Of a DNA stretch of 64,000 bases, positions 25,624 to 35,844 are shown in pieces. The DNA lies in NCBI RefSeq assembly GCF_030408375.1, contig NZ_CP046530.1, positions 1,426,001 through 1,490,000 on the forward strand, in the 5' to 3' direction. This DNA comes from Corynebacterium afermentans subsp. lipophilum. GTDB taxonomy: Bacteria > Actinomycetota > Actinomycetes > Mycobacteriales > Mycobacteriaceae. Numbering within the stretch: the first letter of the stretch is position 1; every line of letters starts with the position of its first letter. Both the position numbers and the translations under genes were made by a program. Below the pieces are notes generated by a model. It was given only the letters and a program-made list of their open reading frames with translations. It made no database searches and was not told the DNA's origin.

Positions 25624-25641
25624 CTCGTTACTAACTCATAT

Positions 25642-25687
25642 GAAAGCTCCCGCGGGGCAGAGTGGATGCTGCCTCGCGGGAGCTTTC
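25642..25687 (-). terminator. Intrinsic terminator downstream of map
   Basis: GAAAGCTCCCGCG (25642-25654) pairs with CGCGGGAGCTTTC (25675-25687); the stem extends with GGCAG/CTGCC. It lies 7 bp past the map stop, on the minus strand. Confidence 0.8.
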
Positions 25688-25694
25688 AGCGGTT

Positions 25695-26594
25695 CTACTC
25701 CCCCAGCATGTGCTGCCCGGTGGCGACGTCCGCGTCCGGGATGGTGAGGATCTCATTGCCGTCGTCGGTGATCACGATGGTGTGCTCGAACTGGGCGGTG
25801 TACTCCCCGTCGACGTTTTGCACCGTCCAGCCGTCGTCCCACACGCGGTACGGCAGCTCGCCGAGGTTGATCATGGGCTCGATGGTGAGCGTCATACCGG
25901 GCTCGAGGATGTCCGTGTAGGCGTCGGAATCGTAGTGCAGCACCACCAGGCCGTTGTGGAAGGTGGTTCCCACACCGTGGCCGGTGAAGTCCGTGACCAC
26001 GTTGTAGCCGAAGCGCTTGGCGTAGGACTCGATCACGCGGCCGATCACGTTGATCTGGCGGCCGGGCTTCGCCGCCTTGATGCCGCGCATCGTCGCCTGG
26101 TAGGTCCTATCCACCAAGTCCTTGTGCTCCTGCGCCACTTCGCCGGCGAAGAACGTGGCGTTGGTGTCGCCGTGCACGCCACTCTTGAAGGCGGTGACGT
26201 CGATGTTGACGATGTCGCCTTCCTGGATCACCGTGGTGTCAGGGATGCCGTGGCAGACAATTTCGTTCAGGGAGATGCAGCAGGACTTCGGGTACCCGCG
26301 GTAGCCCAGCGTCGACGGGTAGGCACCGTGCTCCACCAAGTAGTCGTGGACGATTCCGTCGATCTCATCGGTGGTTTTGCCCGGGGCCACAGCGGCGCCA
26401 GCGAGGGCGAGCGCGTTCGCCGCGATCTTCGAGGCCTCACGCATCGCCTCGATGGTCTCAGCGGTCTGGATCAACGGCTCGCCGACGTTCTCCTGGACCT
26501 CGTCCTTCCATGCGTACTCGGGGCGCTCAATGGTCTTTGGCACCTTGCGCTCTGGGGTGGGTTTTCCTGGGGTGAGTAGGCCTCGGTTATTCAT
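25695..26594 (-). CDS. map: Type I methionine aminopeptidase
   Basis: The 299-aa enzyme removes initiator Met from nascent proteins. It carries the actinobacterial N-terminal extension (about 45 residues, rich in Pro and basic residues) ahead of the pita-bread fold. Metal ligands lie in [16 protein letters not shown] (two Asp), TGHGVG (His), TIEPMI (Glu) and QFEHTI (Glu). The ATG at 26594 has TACCAT (complement of 26602-26607) 7 nt upstream, fitting a leaderless mRNA. It corresponds to MapB of M. tuberculosis. Confidence 0.96.
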   Translation of the reverse strand: MNNRGLLTPGKPTPERKVPKTIERPEYAWKDEVQENVGEPLIQTAETIEAMREASKIAANALALAGAAVAPGKTTDEIDGIVHDYLVEHGAYPSTLGYRGYPKSCCISLNEIVCHGIPDTTVIQEGDIVNIDVTAFKSGVHGDTNATFFAGEVAQEHKDLVDRTYQATMRGIKAAKPGRQINVIGRVIESYAKRFGYNVVTDFTGHGVGTTFHNGLVVLHYDSDAYTDILEPGMTLTIEPMINLGELPYRVWDDGWTVQNVDGEYTAQFEHTIVITDDGNEILTIPDADVATGQHMLGE

Positions 26595-26648
26595 GTCCCC
26601 AATGGTAGACCTGCGGTCAAACAGGGCCCGAGCATCCCTCAGGGGGAA

Positions 26649-28463
26649 TTACTCGGCCGGAGCGTCCAGGTTCAGCAGCATCCGGTCCGACAGTGCCACA
26701 GCGGCCTCAGAACCGCCGCCGAGCACCACCAGGGTGGCGAAGGCGATGTCATCGTCGGCCCGGTAGCCGGTGAACCAGGAATGGGAGCCGCCGTTGATCT
26801 CGGCCTCGCCGGTCTTGCCGCGGATATCGCCGCCCGCGGTGAACGCGCTCGCCGTGCCGCCAGGTCCGGTGACCGCAGCCATCATCTGGCGCAGCTCCTC
26901 GGCCGCCTGTGGGTCCATCGGCGGGGCTTCGCCGCTCAGCTTCGTCTCCTCACCCTCCACCAGGTACGGCACAGGCAACGAGCCGCGCGCGGCAGCTGCG
27001 GACACCAGCGCCATTCCGAACGGACTAGCCAGATCGAGGCCCTGGCCGTAGCCGGCCTCCGTGCGGTCCAGCGGCTCCACGCCCTCCGGGATGGAACCGG
27101 TGATGGTCTCCACACCGGGGATTTCCATGTCCAAGCCCAAACCGAACTGCTTGCCAATGTCCTGCAACTCGCCGGGCGCCAGTTTCGTGGATATGTCCGC
27201 GAACGTGGTGTTGCACGAGCGCGCGAACGCGGTCTCCAACGGCACGGTGCCCATACCGAAGCCCGCGTAGTTGGTGACGGTACGTCCGTAGATGTTCATC
27301 GTGCCGGGACACGGCACCGGCGAACCAGGGATAAGCCCCTGTTTTGTCAGCCCGGCAAAGGCGGTGAGGACCTTAAACGTCGAGCCCGGCGGGTACTGGC
27401 CCATCGTCGCCAGGTTGCCGCCGGCGTCCGCGGCCGGTGTCTGCGCAATGGCCAGGATTCCGCCTGTGGACGGCCGAATGGCCACGATCATGGCCTGCTG
27501 GCCGGCAACAGGCTCCAAGGCCATCTCCGCGGCGCGCTGGATGCGGTGATCCAGGCTGATGTGCACCGCCGGAGCCGGTGCGGCGTCCTGGCGTTTGATC
27601 TCCTCGTAGGAGGCGCCGTTTTCGTTGACCACGTCGACGCTCCAGCCGGTATCGCCCTGCAGGTCGTCGCGCACCAGCTCGCCCACGCGCGCCATGATGT
27701 CGGGCGCAAACTCCGGTTGCGCATTGACCATCGCGGCCTCCTCGTTGAGCCGCACGCCGGGCTCACCGGCCAGTGCAGCCTCGAACGCGTCTTTGGCGGG
27801 CGCAGGCACCACCGCAATGGAGTATGTGCCGGAGGCGTCCTGTAGCTCCTTAGCTACCTCCTCCTCGTCACGCAGGGGCACGCCGCGATCCACCTCGTGG
27901 GCTTTCGCAAGTGCTGCGCTGATACCGGCGGCCGCTGCCCCGACGCTGCGCATTTCCTCCGTGTCCACCAGCACGCGGTACGCGGTGCCGGGCTTGAGCA
28001 GCTCCACCCCGTCGGAGGAGACCACGCTCGCCTGCGACGGCGCCACTGCGCGCAGCTCCAAGTGCTGGTTCGCGCCCAGCCGCGGGTGCAGCACAGACGG
28101 CTGCCAGCGCACGTTCCATTCGTTGCCGCTCTGCGTCAGCGTCATCTGCGCCTGGTACGTCAGATCCCGCTCTCCAGGCAGGTCCCAGCGCAGCTCGTAC
28201 GTGGCTGTGGCCAGGTTGTCGTCCTGGGTGACGTCGATAAGCGAGGCGTTCAAGCCCTCCGCCTGCAGCCCACCCCACGTGTCGTTCAGGGAGGTTTCGG
28301 CGGCGGAGGCATCGTCGATAAGCGAAGAGTTCACCTCGCGCTTCTCCAGCGCGCTGAGAAAATCGGAGGCGGCGGGTTCGGCGTCGTTGGGGCGCGGGGT
28401 GCAACTGCTTATCGACGCCGCCAGCGCCACCACCGCAACCCCCGCGACACGGCGACGCAGCAT
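26649..28463 (-). CDS. Penicillin-binding protein (lipoprotein, MecA_N/NTF2-like plus transpeptidase)
   Basis: The 604-aa class B PBP cross-links peptidoglycan at the cell surface. It begins with a lipoprotein signal (lipid-modified Cys21 in ASISSC), has an NTF2-like domain (about 25-140), a dimerisation region, and a transpeptidase domain with STFK (361-364, active Ser361), SCN (416-418) and KTG (550-552). The M. tuberculosis counterpart is Rv2864c, also next to ispG. The ATG at 28463 lies 1 bp after the ispG stop, so the two are coupled; the longer open frame would overlap ispG and is rejected. Confidence 0.92.
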   Translation of the reverse strand: MLRRRVAGVAVVALAASISSCTPRPNDAEPAASDFLSALEKREVNSSLIDDASAAETSLNDTWGGLQAEGLNASLIDVTQDDNLATATYELRWDLPGERDLTYQAQMTLTQSGNEWNVRWQPSVLHPRLGANQHLELRAVAPSQASVVSSDGVELLKPGTAYRVLVDTEEMRSVGAAAAGISAALAKAHEVDRGVPLRDEEEVAKELQDASGTYSIAVVPAPAKDAFEAALAGEPGVRLNEEAAMVNAQPEFAPDIMARVGELVRDDLQGDTGWSVDVVNENGASYEEIKRQDAAPAPAVHISLDHRIQRAAEMALEPVAGQQAMIVAIRPSTGGILAIAQTPAADAGGNLATMGQYPPGSTFKVLTAFAGLTKQGLIPGSPVPCPGTMNIYGRTVTNYAGFGMGTVPLETAFARSCNTTFADISTKLAPGELQDIGKQFGLGLDMEIPGVETITGSIPEGVEPLDRTEAGYGQGLDLASPFGMALVSAAAARGSLPVPYLVEGEETKLSGEAPPMDPQAAEELRQMMAAVTGPGGTASAFTAGGDIRGKTGEAEINGGSHSWFTGYRADDDIAFATLVVLGGGSEAAVALSDRMLLNLDAPAE

Positions 28464-28464
28464 G

Positions 28465-29628
28465 CTAGTGGGTGACCTTGACCTCGGCCTTAGCGCCTGC
28501 GACCTCCTCGAGGCCCTCCTCTTCGGCGATGCGCTGCGCGTAATCAATGAGCGTTTCCACGATCTTGGACTCCGGCACGGTCTCCACGACCTCACCCTTG
28601 ACAAAGATCTGGCCCTTGCCGTTGCCGGACGCCACACCGAGGTCGGCGTCGCGCGCCTCGCCCGGACCGTTGACAACGCAGCCCATCACGGCAACGCGCA
28701 GCGGGAACTCCATGCCGTCCAGGCCAGCAGTGACCTCCTCGGCGAGCTTGTACACATCCACCTGGGCGCGGCCGCAGGACGGGCAAGAGACGATCTCCAG
28801 CTTGCGCGGGCGCAGGTTCATCGACTGCAGGATCTGGTCGCCGACCTTGATCTCCTCCACCGGATCCGCGGACAGGGACACGCGGATGGTGTCGCCGATG
28901 CCCTGCGAGAGCAGCGCGCCGAAGGCCACGGAGGACTTAATCGTGCCCATGAATTTCGGGCCCGCCTCGGTCACGCCGAGGTGCAGCGGGTAATCGGTCT
29001 TCTCCGCCAGCTGGCGGTACGCCTCCACCATGAGCACCGGGTCGGAGTGCTTGACGGAAATGGCAATGTCGCCGTAGCCGTACTCCTCGAACAGCCCGGC
29101 CTCGTAGATTGCGGACTCCACCAGCGCTTCCGGGGTGGCCTTGCCGTACTTCTCCAGCAGGCGCTTGTCCAGGGAGCCACCGTTGACGCCGATGCGGATC
29201 GGGATACCCGCGTCACCCGCAGCCTTGGCCACCTCCTTAACGCGGCCGTCGAACTCCTTGATGTTGCCCGGGTTCACGCGCACCGCCGCGCAACCGGCGT
29301 CGATGGCCGCGAAGATGTACTTCGGCTGGAAGTGGATGTCCGCGATCACCGGGATCGGCGACTTCGCAGCAATAGCCGGCAGGGCTTCCGCGTCCACTGT
29401 CTTCGGGCAGGCCACTCGCACGATGTCGCAGCCCGCGGTGGTCAGCTGTGCGATCTGCTGGAGCGTGGCGTTAATGTCGTGCGTCTTGGTCGTGGTCATG
29501 GACTGCACAGAAATCGGGTGATCCGAACCGACGCCGACATCGCCCACCATCAGCTGACGGGTCTTGCGGCGCGGAGCCAAAGTCGGTGCCGGGCCTTCGG
29601 GCATGCCTAATCCGATGGGGGTGTTCAT
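28465..29628 (-). CDS. ispG: 4-hydroxy-3-methylbut-2-en-1-yl diphosphate synthase
   Basis: This 387-aa [4Fe-4S] enzyme makes HMBPP in the MEP isoprenoid pathway. The cluster cysteines are in SCPSCGR and GCVVNGPGE, and the N-terminal TIM barrel shows [17 protein letters not shown] chose the ATG at 29628 because TAGAGT (complement of 29637-29642) ends 8 nt before it; an in-frame GTG at 29646 is a weaker alternative. The MEP gene dxr lies close by in the same direction, with the site-2 protease between them, as in M. tuberculosis. Confidence 0.96.
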   Translation of the reverse strand: MNTPIGLGMPEGPAPTLAPRRKTRQLMVGDVGVGSDHPISVQSMTTTKTHDINATLQQIAQLTTAGCDIVRVACPKTVDAEALPAIAAKSPIPVIADIHFQPKYIFAAIDAGCAAVRVNPGNIKEFDGRVKEVAKAAGDAGIPIRIGVNGGSLDKRLLEKYGKATPEALVESAIYEAGLFEEYGYGDIAISVKHSDPVLMVEAYRQLAEKTDYPLHLGVTEAGPKFMGTIKSSVAFGALLSQGIGDTIRVSLSADPVEEIKVGDQILQSMNLRPRKLEIVSCPSCGRAQVDVYKLAEEVTAGLDGMEFPLRVAVMGCVVNGPGEARDADLGVASGNGKGQIFVKGEVVETVPESKIVETLIDYAQRIAEEEGLEEVAGAKAEVKVTH

Positions 29629-29648
29629 GGTGGCTAACTCTAGCACCG

Positions 29649-30848
29649 TCAGCCAAAAATTCGGACGGGGTTGACCACGTCCGCGGCCATGACCAACACA
29701 CCGACACCGAGCAGCAGCGCAGCCATGGCGTACGTCAAGGGCATGAGCTTTTCATAGTTCGCGGGAGCGCCTGGGCCGAGGCCACGGAGACGTCGTAAAG
29801 CATCGCGAATCTTTTCATACAGCACCACCGCAATGTGCCCGCCGTCCAGCGGCGGCAGCGGCACAAGATTGAACAGCGCGAGGAAGAAGTTCAGGCTGGC
29901 CAGCATCATCCAGAACGCAGACCACATATCCTGCTCCACCAGCTCGCCGCCGGTGCGCGAGGCGCCGATGACGCTGACTGGGCCTTCGATGTCGCGCTCC
30001 GCGCCGAAGATGGAGGCCACAACGCCCGGGATCTTCGCCGGGAACGACGCGATGCCGTCCACCGTCGCGCGCAGCATTTGGCCGGTGAACCGGAAGGTTG
30101 CAGGCACCGCTTCCGCCGGGCCGTACTGCTTCACCGCGTCGGCTGAGACGATGCCCACCGCGCCCTGGGTGACGTGCTCGCCGGTGGCCGGGTCGATGCG
30201 CTCAACCTCGGCGACTGGCACGTCGAGGGTGAGGGTTTCTCCGTCGCGCAGCACCTCGAGGCGCACGGTTTCGCCGGGCTGCTTAGCGACGGCATCCCGC
30301 AACTGTCCGAACTGCTCAATCTCCTGCCCGTCAAGGGCCACCAGCGTGTCGCCGACCTGGACACCGGCCTCGCCCGCCGGGCCCGCGCCGGAGCACTCCC
30401 CCAGCGTGTCAGCGTCCACCTGATCGGCGACGCACACCGTCTGGCCCACCCGCGGGGTGAAGTCCGCGTCCGGATTCGGGATGCCGGAGGAAACAGCCAC
30501 AAAGTAGGTGATGACCACGCCGATGAGCAGGTTCATCACAATGCCGCCGGCGAGCACCGCGATGCGCTGCCAAGCCGGCTTGTTCACCATCGCGTGCGGC
30601 TCCTCCTCCGGCGTGAGGGGATCCATCGCAGTCATGCCCGCGATGTCGCAAAAGCCACCGAACGGCAGCGCGGCAAGGCCGTACTCGGTGTGGCCCTTGG
30701 TGGTCGACCACACCGTGGGGCCAAACCCAATGAAATAGCGTCGCACGCGCATGCCAAAGGCACGGGCAGTGAACATGTGCCCGGCTTCGTGCAGCGCAAT
30801 GGACGCGGCGATCGCGAACGCGAACGCCAGAATGCCTAGCGCACCCAC
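29649..30848 (-). CDS. rip1: Site-2 intramembrane metalloprotease (RseP/Rip1 family)
   Basis: The 399-aa membrane protease cuts anti-sigma factors or other single-pass proteins within the membrane. The zinc motif is HEAGH (20-24) in the first transmembrane helix; a single PDZ domain spans about residues 150-205; [12 protein letters not shown] near residue 340 supplies the third metal ligand. M. tuberculosis Rip1 (Rv2869c) has the same layout and location between ispG and dxr. The start is a GTG at 30848. Substrates here are unknown. Confidence 0.94.
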   Translation of the reverse strand: MGALGILAFAFAIAASIALHEAGHMFTARAFGMRVRRYFIGFGPTVWSTTKGHTEYGLAALPFGGFCDIAGMTAMDPLTPEEEPHAMVNKPAWQRIAVLAGGIVMNLLIGVVITYFVAVSSGIPNPDADFTPRVGQTVCVADQVDADTLGECSGAGPAGEAGVQVGDTLVALDGQEIEQFGQLRDAVAKQPGETVRLEVLRDGETLTLDVPVAEVERIDPATGEHVTQGAVGIVSADAVKQYGPAEAVPATFRFTGQMLRATVDGIASFPAKIPGVVASIFGAERDIEGPVSVIGASRTGGELVEQDMWSAFWMMLASLNFFLALFNLVPLPPLDGGHIAVVLYEKIRDALRRLRGLGPGAPANYEKLMPLTYAMAALLLGVGVLVMAADVVNPVRIFG

Positions 30849-30863
30849 AGAACCCCTAGTGCG

Positions 30864-32027
30864 CTACTTGTGCGCGAGGCGCTCGACAACGGCCTCCGCG
30901 CGCTCGCGAGCGCGGGACTCGGTGCGCAGGACCGCGTTGACATCGGCCGGTGTCTCCGCGAAATCATCCGCCTTCTCGAGGACCTCGGCGATGGTATCCA
31001 CAATGTACGGGAACTTGATGCGGCCTGCTACGAACGCGTCGACAGCAACCTCGTTGGCTGCGTTGTAGATCGCCGGGTACGGCTCGCCCTTCGCCGCCGC
31101 CTTGCGGGCCAGCTTCACCGCCGGGAACGCTTCCTCATCCAACGGCTCGAAGGTCCACTCGAAGGCCTGTGAGAAATCCAAGGCAGGCTGCGCGTCCGGG
31201 ATGCGGTTTGGCCAGTTCAGCGCGTGGGAGATCGGCAGCATCATCGACGGCGGAGACGCTTGGGCAATCGTGGCGCCGTCGGTGAACGTCACCATGGAGT
31301 GGACGATGGACTGCGGGTGGACCGTGACGTCGATGTTGTCCGGCTCGACGTTGAACAGCAGCGATGCCTCAATCAGCTCAAGGCCCTTGTTCACCATCGT
31401 CGCGGAGTTCAGCGAGTTCATCGAGCCCATAGACCACGTCGGGTGGGCGACGGCCTGCTCGTAAGTGACGTCCATCAGCTCCTCGCGAGAGTTGCCGCGG
31501 AATGGGCCACCGGAGGCGGTGAGCACGAAGCGGGCCACTTCCCCGCGGTCGCCGGAACGCAGCGACTGGGCCATCGCGGAGTGCTCCGAATCCACCGGGA
31601 CAATCTGTCCGGGTTTCGCTGCATCCAGCACGAAGCGGCCGCCAGCGACGAGCGACTCCTTGTTAGCCAGCGCCAGCGTCGCGCCGGCCTTCAGCGCGGC
31701 GAGGGTCGCCGGCAGACCTGCGGAGCCGACTAGCGCGTTGAGCACCAGGTCCGCCTCCTGCGACTCCACCAGAGCCGCAGCGCAGGCATCGCCGGTGATA
31801 ACGAAGCCGCCGAGCGCCTTCGAAACCTTCTTGGCTCCCTCCAGATCGCGCACGGCAACCTGGTCGGCGCTGAGGCCGAAATCGCGGGCTTGCTCAATAG
31901 CCCGCTCCGGGTTGGTTCCACCGGTGGCGATGCCGACCACGTTGAATTGGTCTCTATGTTTTCGAATGACATCGATCGCCTGAGAACCGATAGAACCTGT
32001 CGAGCCCAAGATGATTACATTCTTCAC
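30864..32027 (-). CDS. dxr: 1-deoxy-D-xylulose 5-phosphate reductoisomerase
   Basis: The 388-aa enzyme converts DXP to MEP with NADPH, the committed step of the MEP pathway. The start GTG at 32027 leads into [19 protein letters not shown], the NADPH-binding motif; [11 protein letters not shown] and [10 protein letters not shown] are catalytic segments, and [13 protein letters not shown] is also typical. Upstream frame is open but shows no similarity. It is 15 bp from the rip1 gene. A 186-bp divergent region separates it from the DUF2631 gene. Confidence 0.96.
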   Translation of the reverse strand: MKNVIILGSTGSIGSQAIDVIRKHRDQFNVVGIATGGTNPERAIEQARDFGLSADQVAVRDLEGAKKVSKALGGFVITGDACAAALVESQEADLVLNALVGSAGLPATLAALKAGATLALANKESLVAGGRFVLDAAKPGQIVPVDSEHSAMAQSLRSGDRGEVARFVLTASGGPFRGNSREELMDVTYEQAVAHPTWSMGSMNSLNSATMVNKGLELIEASLLFNVEPDNIDVTVHPQSIVHSMVTFTDGATIAQASPPSMMLPISHALNWPNRIPDAQPALDFSQAFEWTFEPLDEEAFPAVKLARKAAAKGEPYPAIYNAANEVAVDAFVAGRIKFPYIVDTIAEVLEKADDFAETPADVNAVLRTESRARERAEAVVERLAHK

Positions 32028-32213
32028 GCAACTATTGTGACATGAAACAGCACATTCTGGCACTGTGCGGGCATAATCCCGTGGACTGTGGTGCGAAAGT
32101 TTGAACACATTGGGGGTGAGAAGTCCCCTTTGGTCAACCCAGTGTGCGATGATAGGCGCTGAAAGTTTTACCAATCTTGGCAACCGCTAACCAGGCTTTG
32201 AAGGAGCATTCCA

Positions 32214-32747
32214 GTGGCCCACGCGAAGGACAACGCACCCCAGGTGTACAACGGCGTTTCTGAGGCGGACGTTCCGTCTGCCCGTTTCGGCTGGAGCGCG
32301 TTCACGGACCGCACCATCCAGATCGCCGGTTGGATCTCCGTTTTGTTCCTCATCGCCTACAACTTTGGCAACCACCAGGGCCACGTGGAGACCATCTGGC
32401 TCATCGCCCTGGCGGTGCTGATTGCGCTCGGTCTGATCCTGCACGCGACCAAGCCGAAGCTGAGCCAGGTGCGCACCGTCACCTCCCACAACAAGCCGGT
32501 GGGCCACCAGGAGCCGGACTGGATGTACGACCAGGCCACCCTCTCCGGCGACGTGTACGAGAACCTTTCCGACTCCCAGCTGCGCGCTCTGAACATCGAG
32601 CCGGGCCGCGTCGCCCACCTGCGCCCGGCACACGGCCAGGAGCGCGTGGTCGAGCGCACCGCTGCCCGCCCGGTCGACGCGGCGCAGCAGCGCGAGGACG
32701 TCGAGGTCATCACCGTCGAGTCCCGCGGTAAGCACGAGCGCATCTAA
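32214..32747 (+). CDS. DUF2631 membrane protein
   Basis: This 177-aa protein has two transmembrane segments (about 37-53 and 60-77) joined by GNHQGHVETIWL, the pattern of DUF2631, an actinobacterial family found next to dxr. The C-terminal 90 residues are soluble and charged, with no recognised motif. The start is a GTG with AAGGAG 8 nt upstream. A GC-rich terminator with six Ts follows. Function unknown; the conserved location beside dxr and rip1 hints at envelope or isoprenoid biology, which is inference. Confidence 0.8.
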   Translation: MAHAKDNAPQVYNGVSEADVPSARFGWSAFTDRTIQIAGWISVLFLIAYNFGNHQGHVETIWLIALAVLIALGLILHATKPKLSQVRTVTSHNKPVGHQEPDWMYDQATLSGDVYENLSDSQLRALNIEPGRVAHLRPAHGQERVVERTAARPVDAAQQREDVEVITVESRGKHERI

Positions 32748-32758
32748 GCTTCTCGACG
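32748..32758 (+). repeat. GCTTNTCGACG motif, directly after a stop codon
   Basis: GCTTCTCGACG follows the DUF2631 stop codon immediately and precedes its terminator. One of 24 copies in the window. Confidence 0.65.
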
Positions 32759-32768
32759 CCACCGTCCA

Positions 32769-32796
32769 CCGCCAGCCCCGCCGCTGGCGGTTTTTT
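32769..32796 (+). terminator. Intrinsic terminator of the DUF2631 gene
   Basis: CCGCCAGC pairs with GCTGGCGG around a 6-nt loop and is followed by TTTTTT. Confidence 0.88.
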
Positions 32797-32842
32797 CGTG
32801 CCGTGTGTGCCCTCGCTGCACGCGACGGCTCCCTCCAAACGC

Positions 32843-32913
32843 CAAACCCTGGGATCCAAAGCCTGGGAATGCGCGATTTTTGCGCGATCCCAGGCTTTGG
32901 ATCCCAGGGTTTG
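32843..32913. repeat. 71-bp palindromic element, copy C (perfect arms)
   Basis: The two 25-bp arms are exactly complementary; the outer part is CAAACCCTGGGATC and the inner part CAAAGCCTGGG. The 21-bp centre is built on GCGCGATTTTTGCGCG. Each arm itself consists of two similar 12-14-bp units. It lies in the convergent gap between the DUF2631 gene and rlmN. Perfect arms suggest this is a recent or functional copy. Confidence 0.9.
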
Positions 32914-32945
32914 TGCCACTGCCAGCCCGTCCCGGCTTGAATCCG

Positions 32946-33016
32946 CAGACCCCGAGCAAGAGACCCCTAGTATGGCCGGATTTTGGGCATACTCAGGGTC
33001 TGTCGCTCAGGGTTTG
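32946..33016. repeat. 71-bp palindromic element, diverged copy C2
   Basis: This second copy lies 32 bp after copy C. It starts CAGACCCCGAGC, ends GCTCAGGGTTTG, and has the centre GGCCGGATTTTGGGC; length is again 71 bp but the arms have drifted. A 15-bp direct repeat GGTTTGTGCGCGGCA (33011-33025 and 33040-33054) straddles its right end. Confidence 0.65.
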
Positions 33017-33083
33017 TGCGCGGCAGGTGTGCGCGAGAAGGTTTGTGCGCGGCAAAGACCGCGGCTCGGCAGAAGCTAAGCGG

Positions 33084-34187
33084 CTAGCTGGCGTCCTCGT
33101 CGGCGGCGAGCTGGCCGCAAGCGGCGGCGATTTCCTGGCCCTTGGTGTCGCGCACGGTGCACGGCACGCCCTGAGCGGCCACGCGGCGGACGAACTCGTC
33201 CTGGCGGGCCTTCGGCGAGGCGTCCCACTTCGAGCCCGGGGTCGGGTTGAGCGGGATGACGTTGACGTGCACGCGCGAGCCGAGCGCCGAGTGCAGCTTC
33301 TTGCCCAGCAGGTCCGCGCGCCAGTCATGGTCGTTCATGTCGCGGATGAGCGCGTACTCGATGGACACGCGGCGGCCGGTCTCGTCCGCGTAGTAGCGGG
33401 CGGCGTCCAGCACTTCGGACACTGCGAAGCGGTTGTTGACGGGGACGAGTTCGTCGCGGAGCTCGTCGTCAGGCGTATGCAGGCTCACCGCCAGGGTGCA
33501 GGACAGCCCCTCGTCCGCGAGCATGCGGATCTGCGGGGCAAGGCCCACCGTGGAGACGGTGACGTTGCGCTGGGAGATGCCGAAGCCGTCCGGGGACGGC
33601 TGCGTGATCTGGCGCACCGCCTCCACAACGCGTTTGTAGTTGGCCAGCGGCTCCCCCATGCCCATGAACACGATGTTGGACAGGCGCGAGCCCTCCGCCG
33701 CCATCATCGCGGCGGCTGCGCGCACCTGGTCCACGATCTCCGCCACGGACAGGTTGCGGTCCAGCCCGCCCTGGCCGGTGGCGCAGAAGGGGCAGGCCAT
33801 GCCGCAGCCGGCCTGGGATGAGATGCACAGGGTGGCGCGGCCCGGGTAGCGCATGAGGACGGATTCCAGCAGGGTGCCGTCGTGAAGCCGCCACAGCGTC
33901 TTCGTGGTGTCGCCTTCATCGGTCTCCACCGTGCGCACCGGGGAGAGCAGCGTGGGAAACAGCGCGTCCTTGACGGTCTGGCGCTGCGCCTCCGGCAGGT
34001 CCGTCATGGTTAGCGGGTCGGCCTCGAACTTGCCGTAGTAGTGGCGCGCGATCTGGTCGGCGCGGAACTTTGGCAGGCCGAGCTCCTTGAGCGCGTCGAT
34101 GCGCTCGTCTTTGCTCAAGTCCGCGAAGTGCTTCGGCGGCATGCCGCGCTTCGGCGCGAGCAGCTGGATCTGGGGGAAATCGCTCAT
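33084..34187 (-). CDS. rlmN: 23S rRNA (adenine2503-C2)/tRNA A37 methyltransferase RlmN
   Basis: The 367-aa radical SAM enzyme methylates A2503 of 23S rRNA and A37 of some tRNAs. The cluster motif [11 protein letters not shown] is intact, and the two RlmN catalytic Cys lie in this region and in [10 protein letters not shown] near the C-terminus. I chose the ATG at 34187 (GGGGC about 7 nt upstream); an ATG four codons earlier at 34199 is equally open. The order rlmN-cdsA-frr-pyrH is conserved in actinobacteria. Confidence 0.95.
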   Translation of the reverse strand: MSDFPQIQLLAPKRGMPPKHFADLSKDERIDALKELGLPKFRADQIARHYYGKFEADPLTMTDLPEAQRQTVKDALFPTLLSPVRTVETDEGDTTKTLWRLHDGTLLESVLMRYPGRATLCISSQAGCGMACPFCATGQGGLDRNLSVAEIVDQVRAAAAMMAAEGSRLSNIVFMGMGEPLANYKRVVEAVRQITQPSPDGFGISQRNVTVSTVGLAPQIRMLADEGLSCTLAVSLHTPDDELRDELVPVNNRFAVSEVLDAARYYADETGRRVSIEYALIRDMNDHDWRADLLGKKLHSALGSRVHVNVIPLNPTPGSKWDASPKARQDEFVRRVAAQGVPCTVRDTKGQEIAAACGQLAADEDAS

Positions 34188-34252
34188 AGTGCGCCCCATC
34201 TTGGCACGTCGCGCCGCGAATTTCGAATCTGGCGCGGGCGGAAAACCGCCGC

Positions 34253-35203
34253 TTAGCCGTTCATCAGCGCGATGGTGGTGAGCAGGATATACGTCGCGGC
34301 CGCTGCGGGCAGCATGCCGTCGAGGCGGTCCATGATGCCGCCGTGGCCCGGCAGCAGGTTGGACATGTCCTTGATGCCCAGCTCACGCTTGAACTGGCTT
34401 TCCACCAAATCGCCCATGGTCGCGCAGATGACCAGCGCGATGCCGAGCACGATGCCCATCCACCATGGACCGTGGATGAGGAAGGTCACCACCAGCACGC
34501 CGGTGATGATGCCGGCGGTCATGGAGCCGGCGAAGCCCTCCCAGGACTTGTTCGGGCTCACCGCCGGGGCCATCGGGTGAGAGCCGAACATCACGCCGGC
34601 GGCGTAACCGCCGACGTCGTTGGCCACCACGCACAGCATGAACGCAACGATGTAGGCGGAGCCGTCCACGCCGGCCTCGGTGATCCGGGAGATCATGGCG
34701 GCGAATGTGCCGAACAGCGGGATCCACGCCAGCACGAAAATCGCCACCGCGGTGTCGCGAAGGTAGTTCTCGGGCTGGTTGTGCCTGCCTTGGTGGAACA
34801 TGCCCCAGAACATCACCACCAGCACGGTGAAGGCGAATCCTGAGACCAGCCCTGTGGTGCCGTAAGGCGCGGACAGCCAGAGCATGGCCTGGCCGAGGAT
34901 GATCATCAGGGTGCGCGGCTGGACGTAGCCGGCCTCGCGCAGGCGTGTCATCACCTCCCACATGGCCAGCGCCACGGCGGCGGCGACCAAGGGGTACCAG
35001 GCAACGGGGCCGATCCACACCGCCGCGATTACCAGCGCGCCGAGCACCACGCCCGTGGCAATCGCCGCCGGCAGGTCGCGCCCCGCCTTGTTTTTCGGCT
35101 TCGGGGCGCGGCTGGGCCAGCGGCTCGGGGTGGCTTCGCGCTCCTCCGGCGCATCACTCACCGCCGCACCCATCTCAGTGGTTTCCGTCTGCGCCTTCGA
35201 CAC
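34253..35203 (-). CDS. cdsA: Phosphatidate cytidylyltransferase
   Basis: This 316-aa integral membrane enzyme makes CDP-diacylglycerol, the precursor of phosphatidylinositol, PIMs and cardiolipin. The signature at the C-terminus includes [20 protein letters not shown] followed by [12 protein letters not shown], and [12 protein letters not shown] precedes it. About eight hydrophobic segments follow a 60-residue hydrophilic N-terminus. The GTG at 35203 lies 6 bp from the frr stop, so the genes are co-transcribed. Confidence 0.95.
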   Translation of the reverse strand: MSKAQTETTEMGAAVSDAPEEREATPSRWPSRAPKPKNKAGRDLPAAIATGVVLGALVIAAVWIGPVAWYPLVAAAVALAMWEVMTRLREAGYVQPRTLMIILGQAMLWLSAPYGTTGLVSGFAFTVLVVMFWGMFHQGRHNQPENYLRDTAVAIFVLAWIPLFGTFAAMISRITEAGVDGSAYIVAFMLCVVANDVGGYAAGVMFGSHPMAPAVSPNKSWEGFAGSMTAGIITGVLVVTFLIHGPWWMGIVLGIALVICATMGDLVESQFKRELGIKDMSNLLPGHGGIMDRLDGMLPAAAATYILLTTIALMNG

Positions 35204-35209
35204 GTTGGT

Positions 35210-35767
35210 TTAGACCTCCAGCAGCTCGTTTTCCTTGCGCTGCACGATCTCGTCGATCTGACCGACGTAGTCCTGAGTGGTTTTGTCCAGCGACTTCTCA
35301 GCGGTGATGACCTCGTCCTCGCCCGCGTCGCCGTCCTTCTGGATCTTCTTCAGCGCTTCCATGCCCTGGCGGCGCACGTTGCGGATGGCGATCTTGCCGT
35401 CCTCGCCCTTCTGCTTGGCCTGCTTGACCAGCTCTTTGCGGCGCTCCTCGGTGAGCTGCGGGACGGACACGCGGATGACCTGGCCGTCGTCCGTCGGGTT
35501 CACGCCGAGGTCGGAGTTGCGGATGGCGTTTTCGATCTCGCCCATGGTGGACATGTCGTACGGCTTGATCAGAAGCATGCGCGGCTCCGGAACCGAGATG
35601 GTGGCCATCTGATTGATCGGGGTGGGAGCGCCGTAGAAGTCGGCCATCACGCCGTTGAACATGGCCGGGTTCGCGCGGCCGGTGCGGATGGTGGCCAGCT
35701 CGTTTCGGGTGTGCTCAACGGAGGCGGTCATGCGCTCTTCGGCGTCCAGCAAAACGTCATCAATCAT
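35210..35767 (-). CDS. frr: Ribosome recycling factor
   Basis: The 185-aa protein splits post-termination ribosomes with [25 protein letters not shown] and the C-terminal long helices ([20 protein letters not shown]) are diagnostic. Length is standard. In most genomes frr directly follows pyrH; here a plus-strand amidase gene lies between them, so frr needs its own promoter in the 77-bp gap upstream. Confidence 0.97.
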   Translation of the reverse strand: MIDDVLLDAEERMTASVEHTRNELATIRTGRANPAMFNGVMADFYGAPTPINQMATISVPEPRMLLIKPYDMSTMGEIENAIRNSDLGVNPTDDGQVIRVSVPQLTEERRKELVKQAKQKGEDGKIAIRNVRRQGMEALKKIQKDGDAGEDEVITAEKSLDKTTQDYVGQIDEIVQRKENELLEV

Positions 35768-35844
35768 GGTTTTTACCCCTATCGTTTCTCGGGTTTGCGT
35801 CCCCCTTAACTTACCAGCGCCAGCCGCGTGCCTAGACTGTCGCC

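Noticed and set aside
27625..29610. 661-codon plus-strand open frame antisense to the PBP and ispG genes
   Set aside because: No recognisable domain, and both genes on the other strand carry diagnostic active-site motifs.
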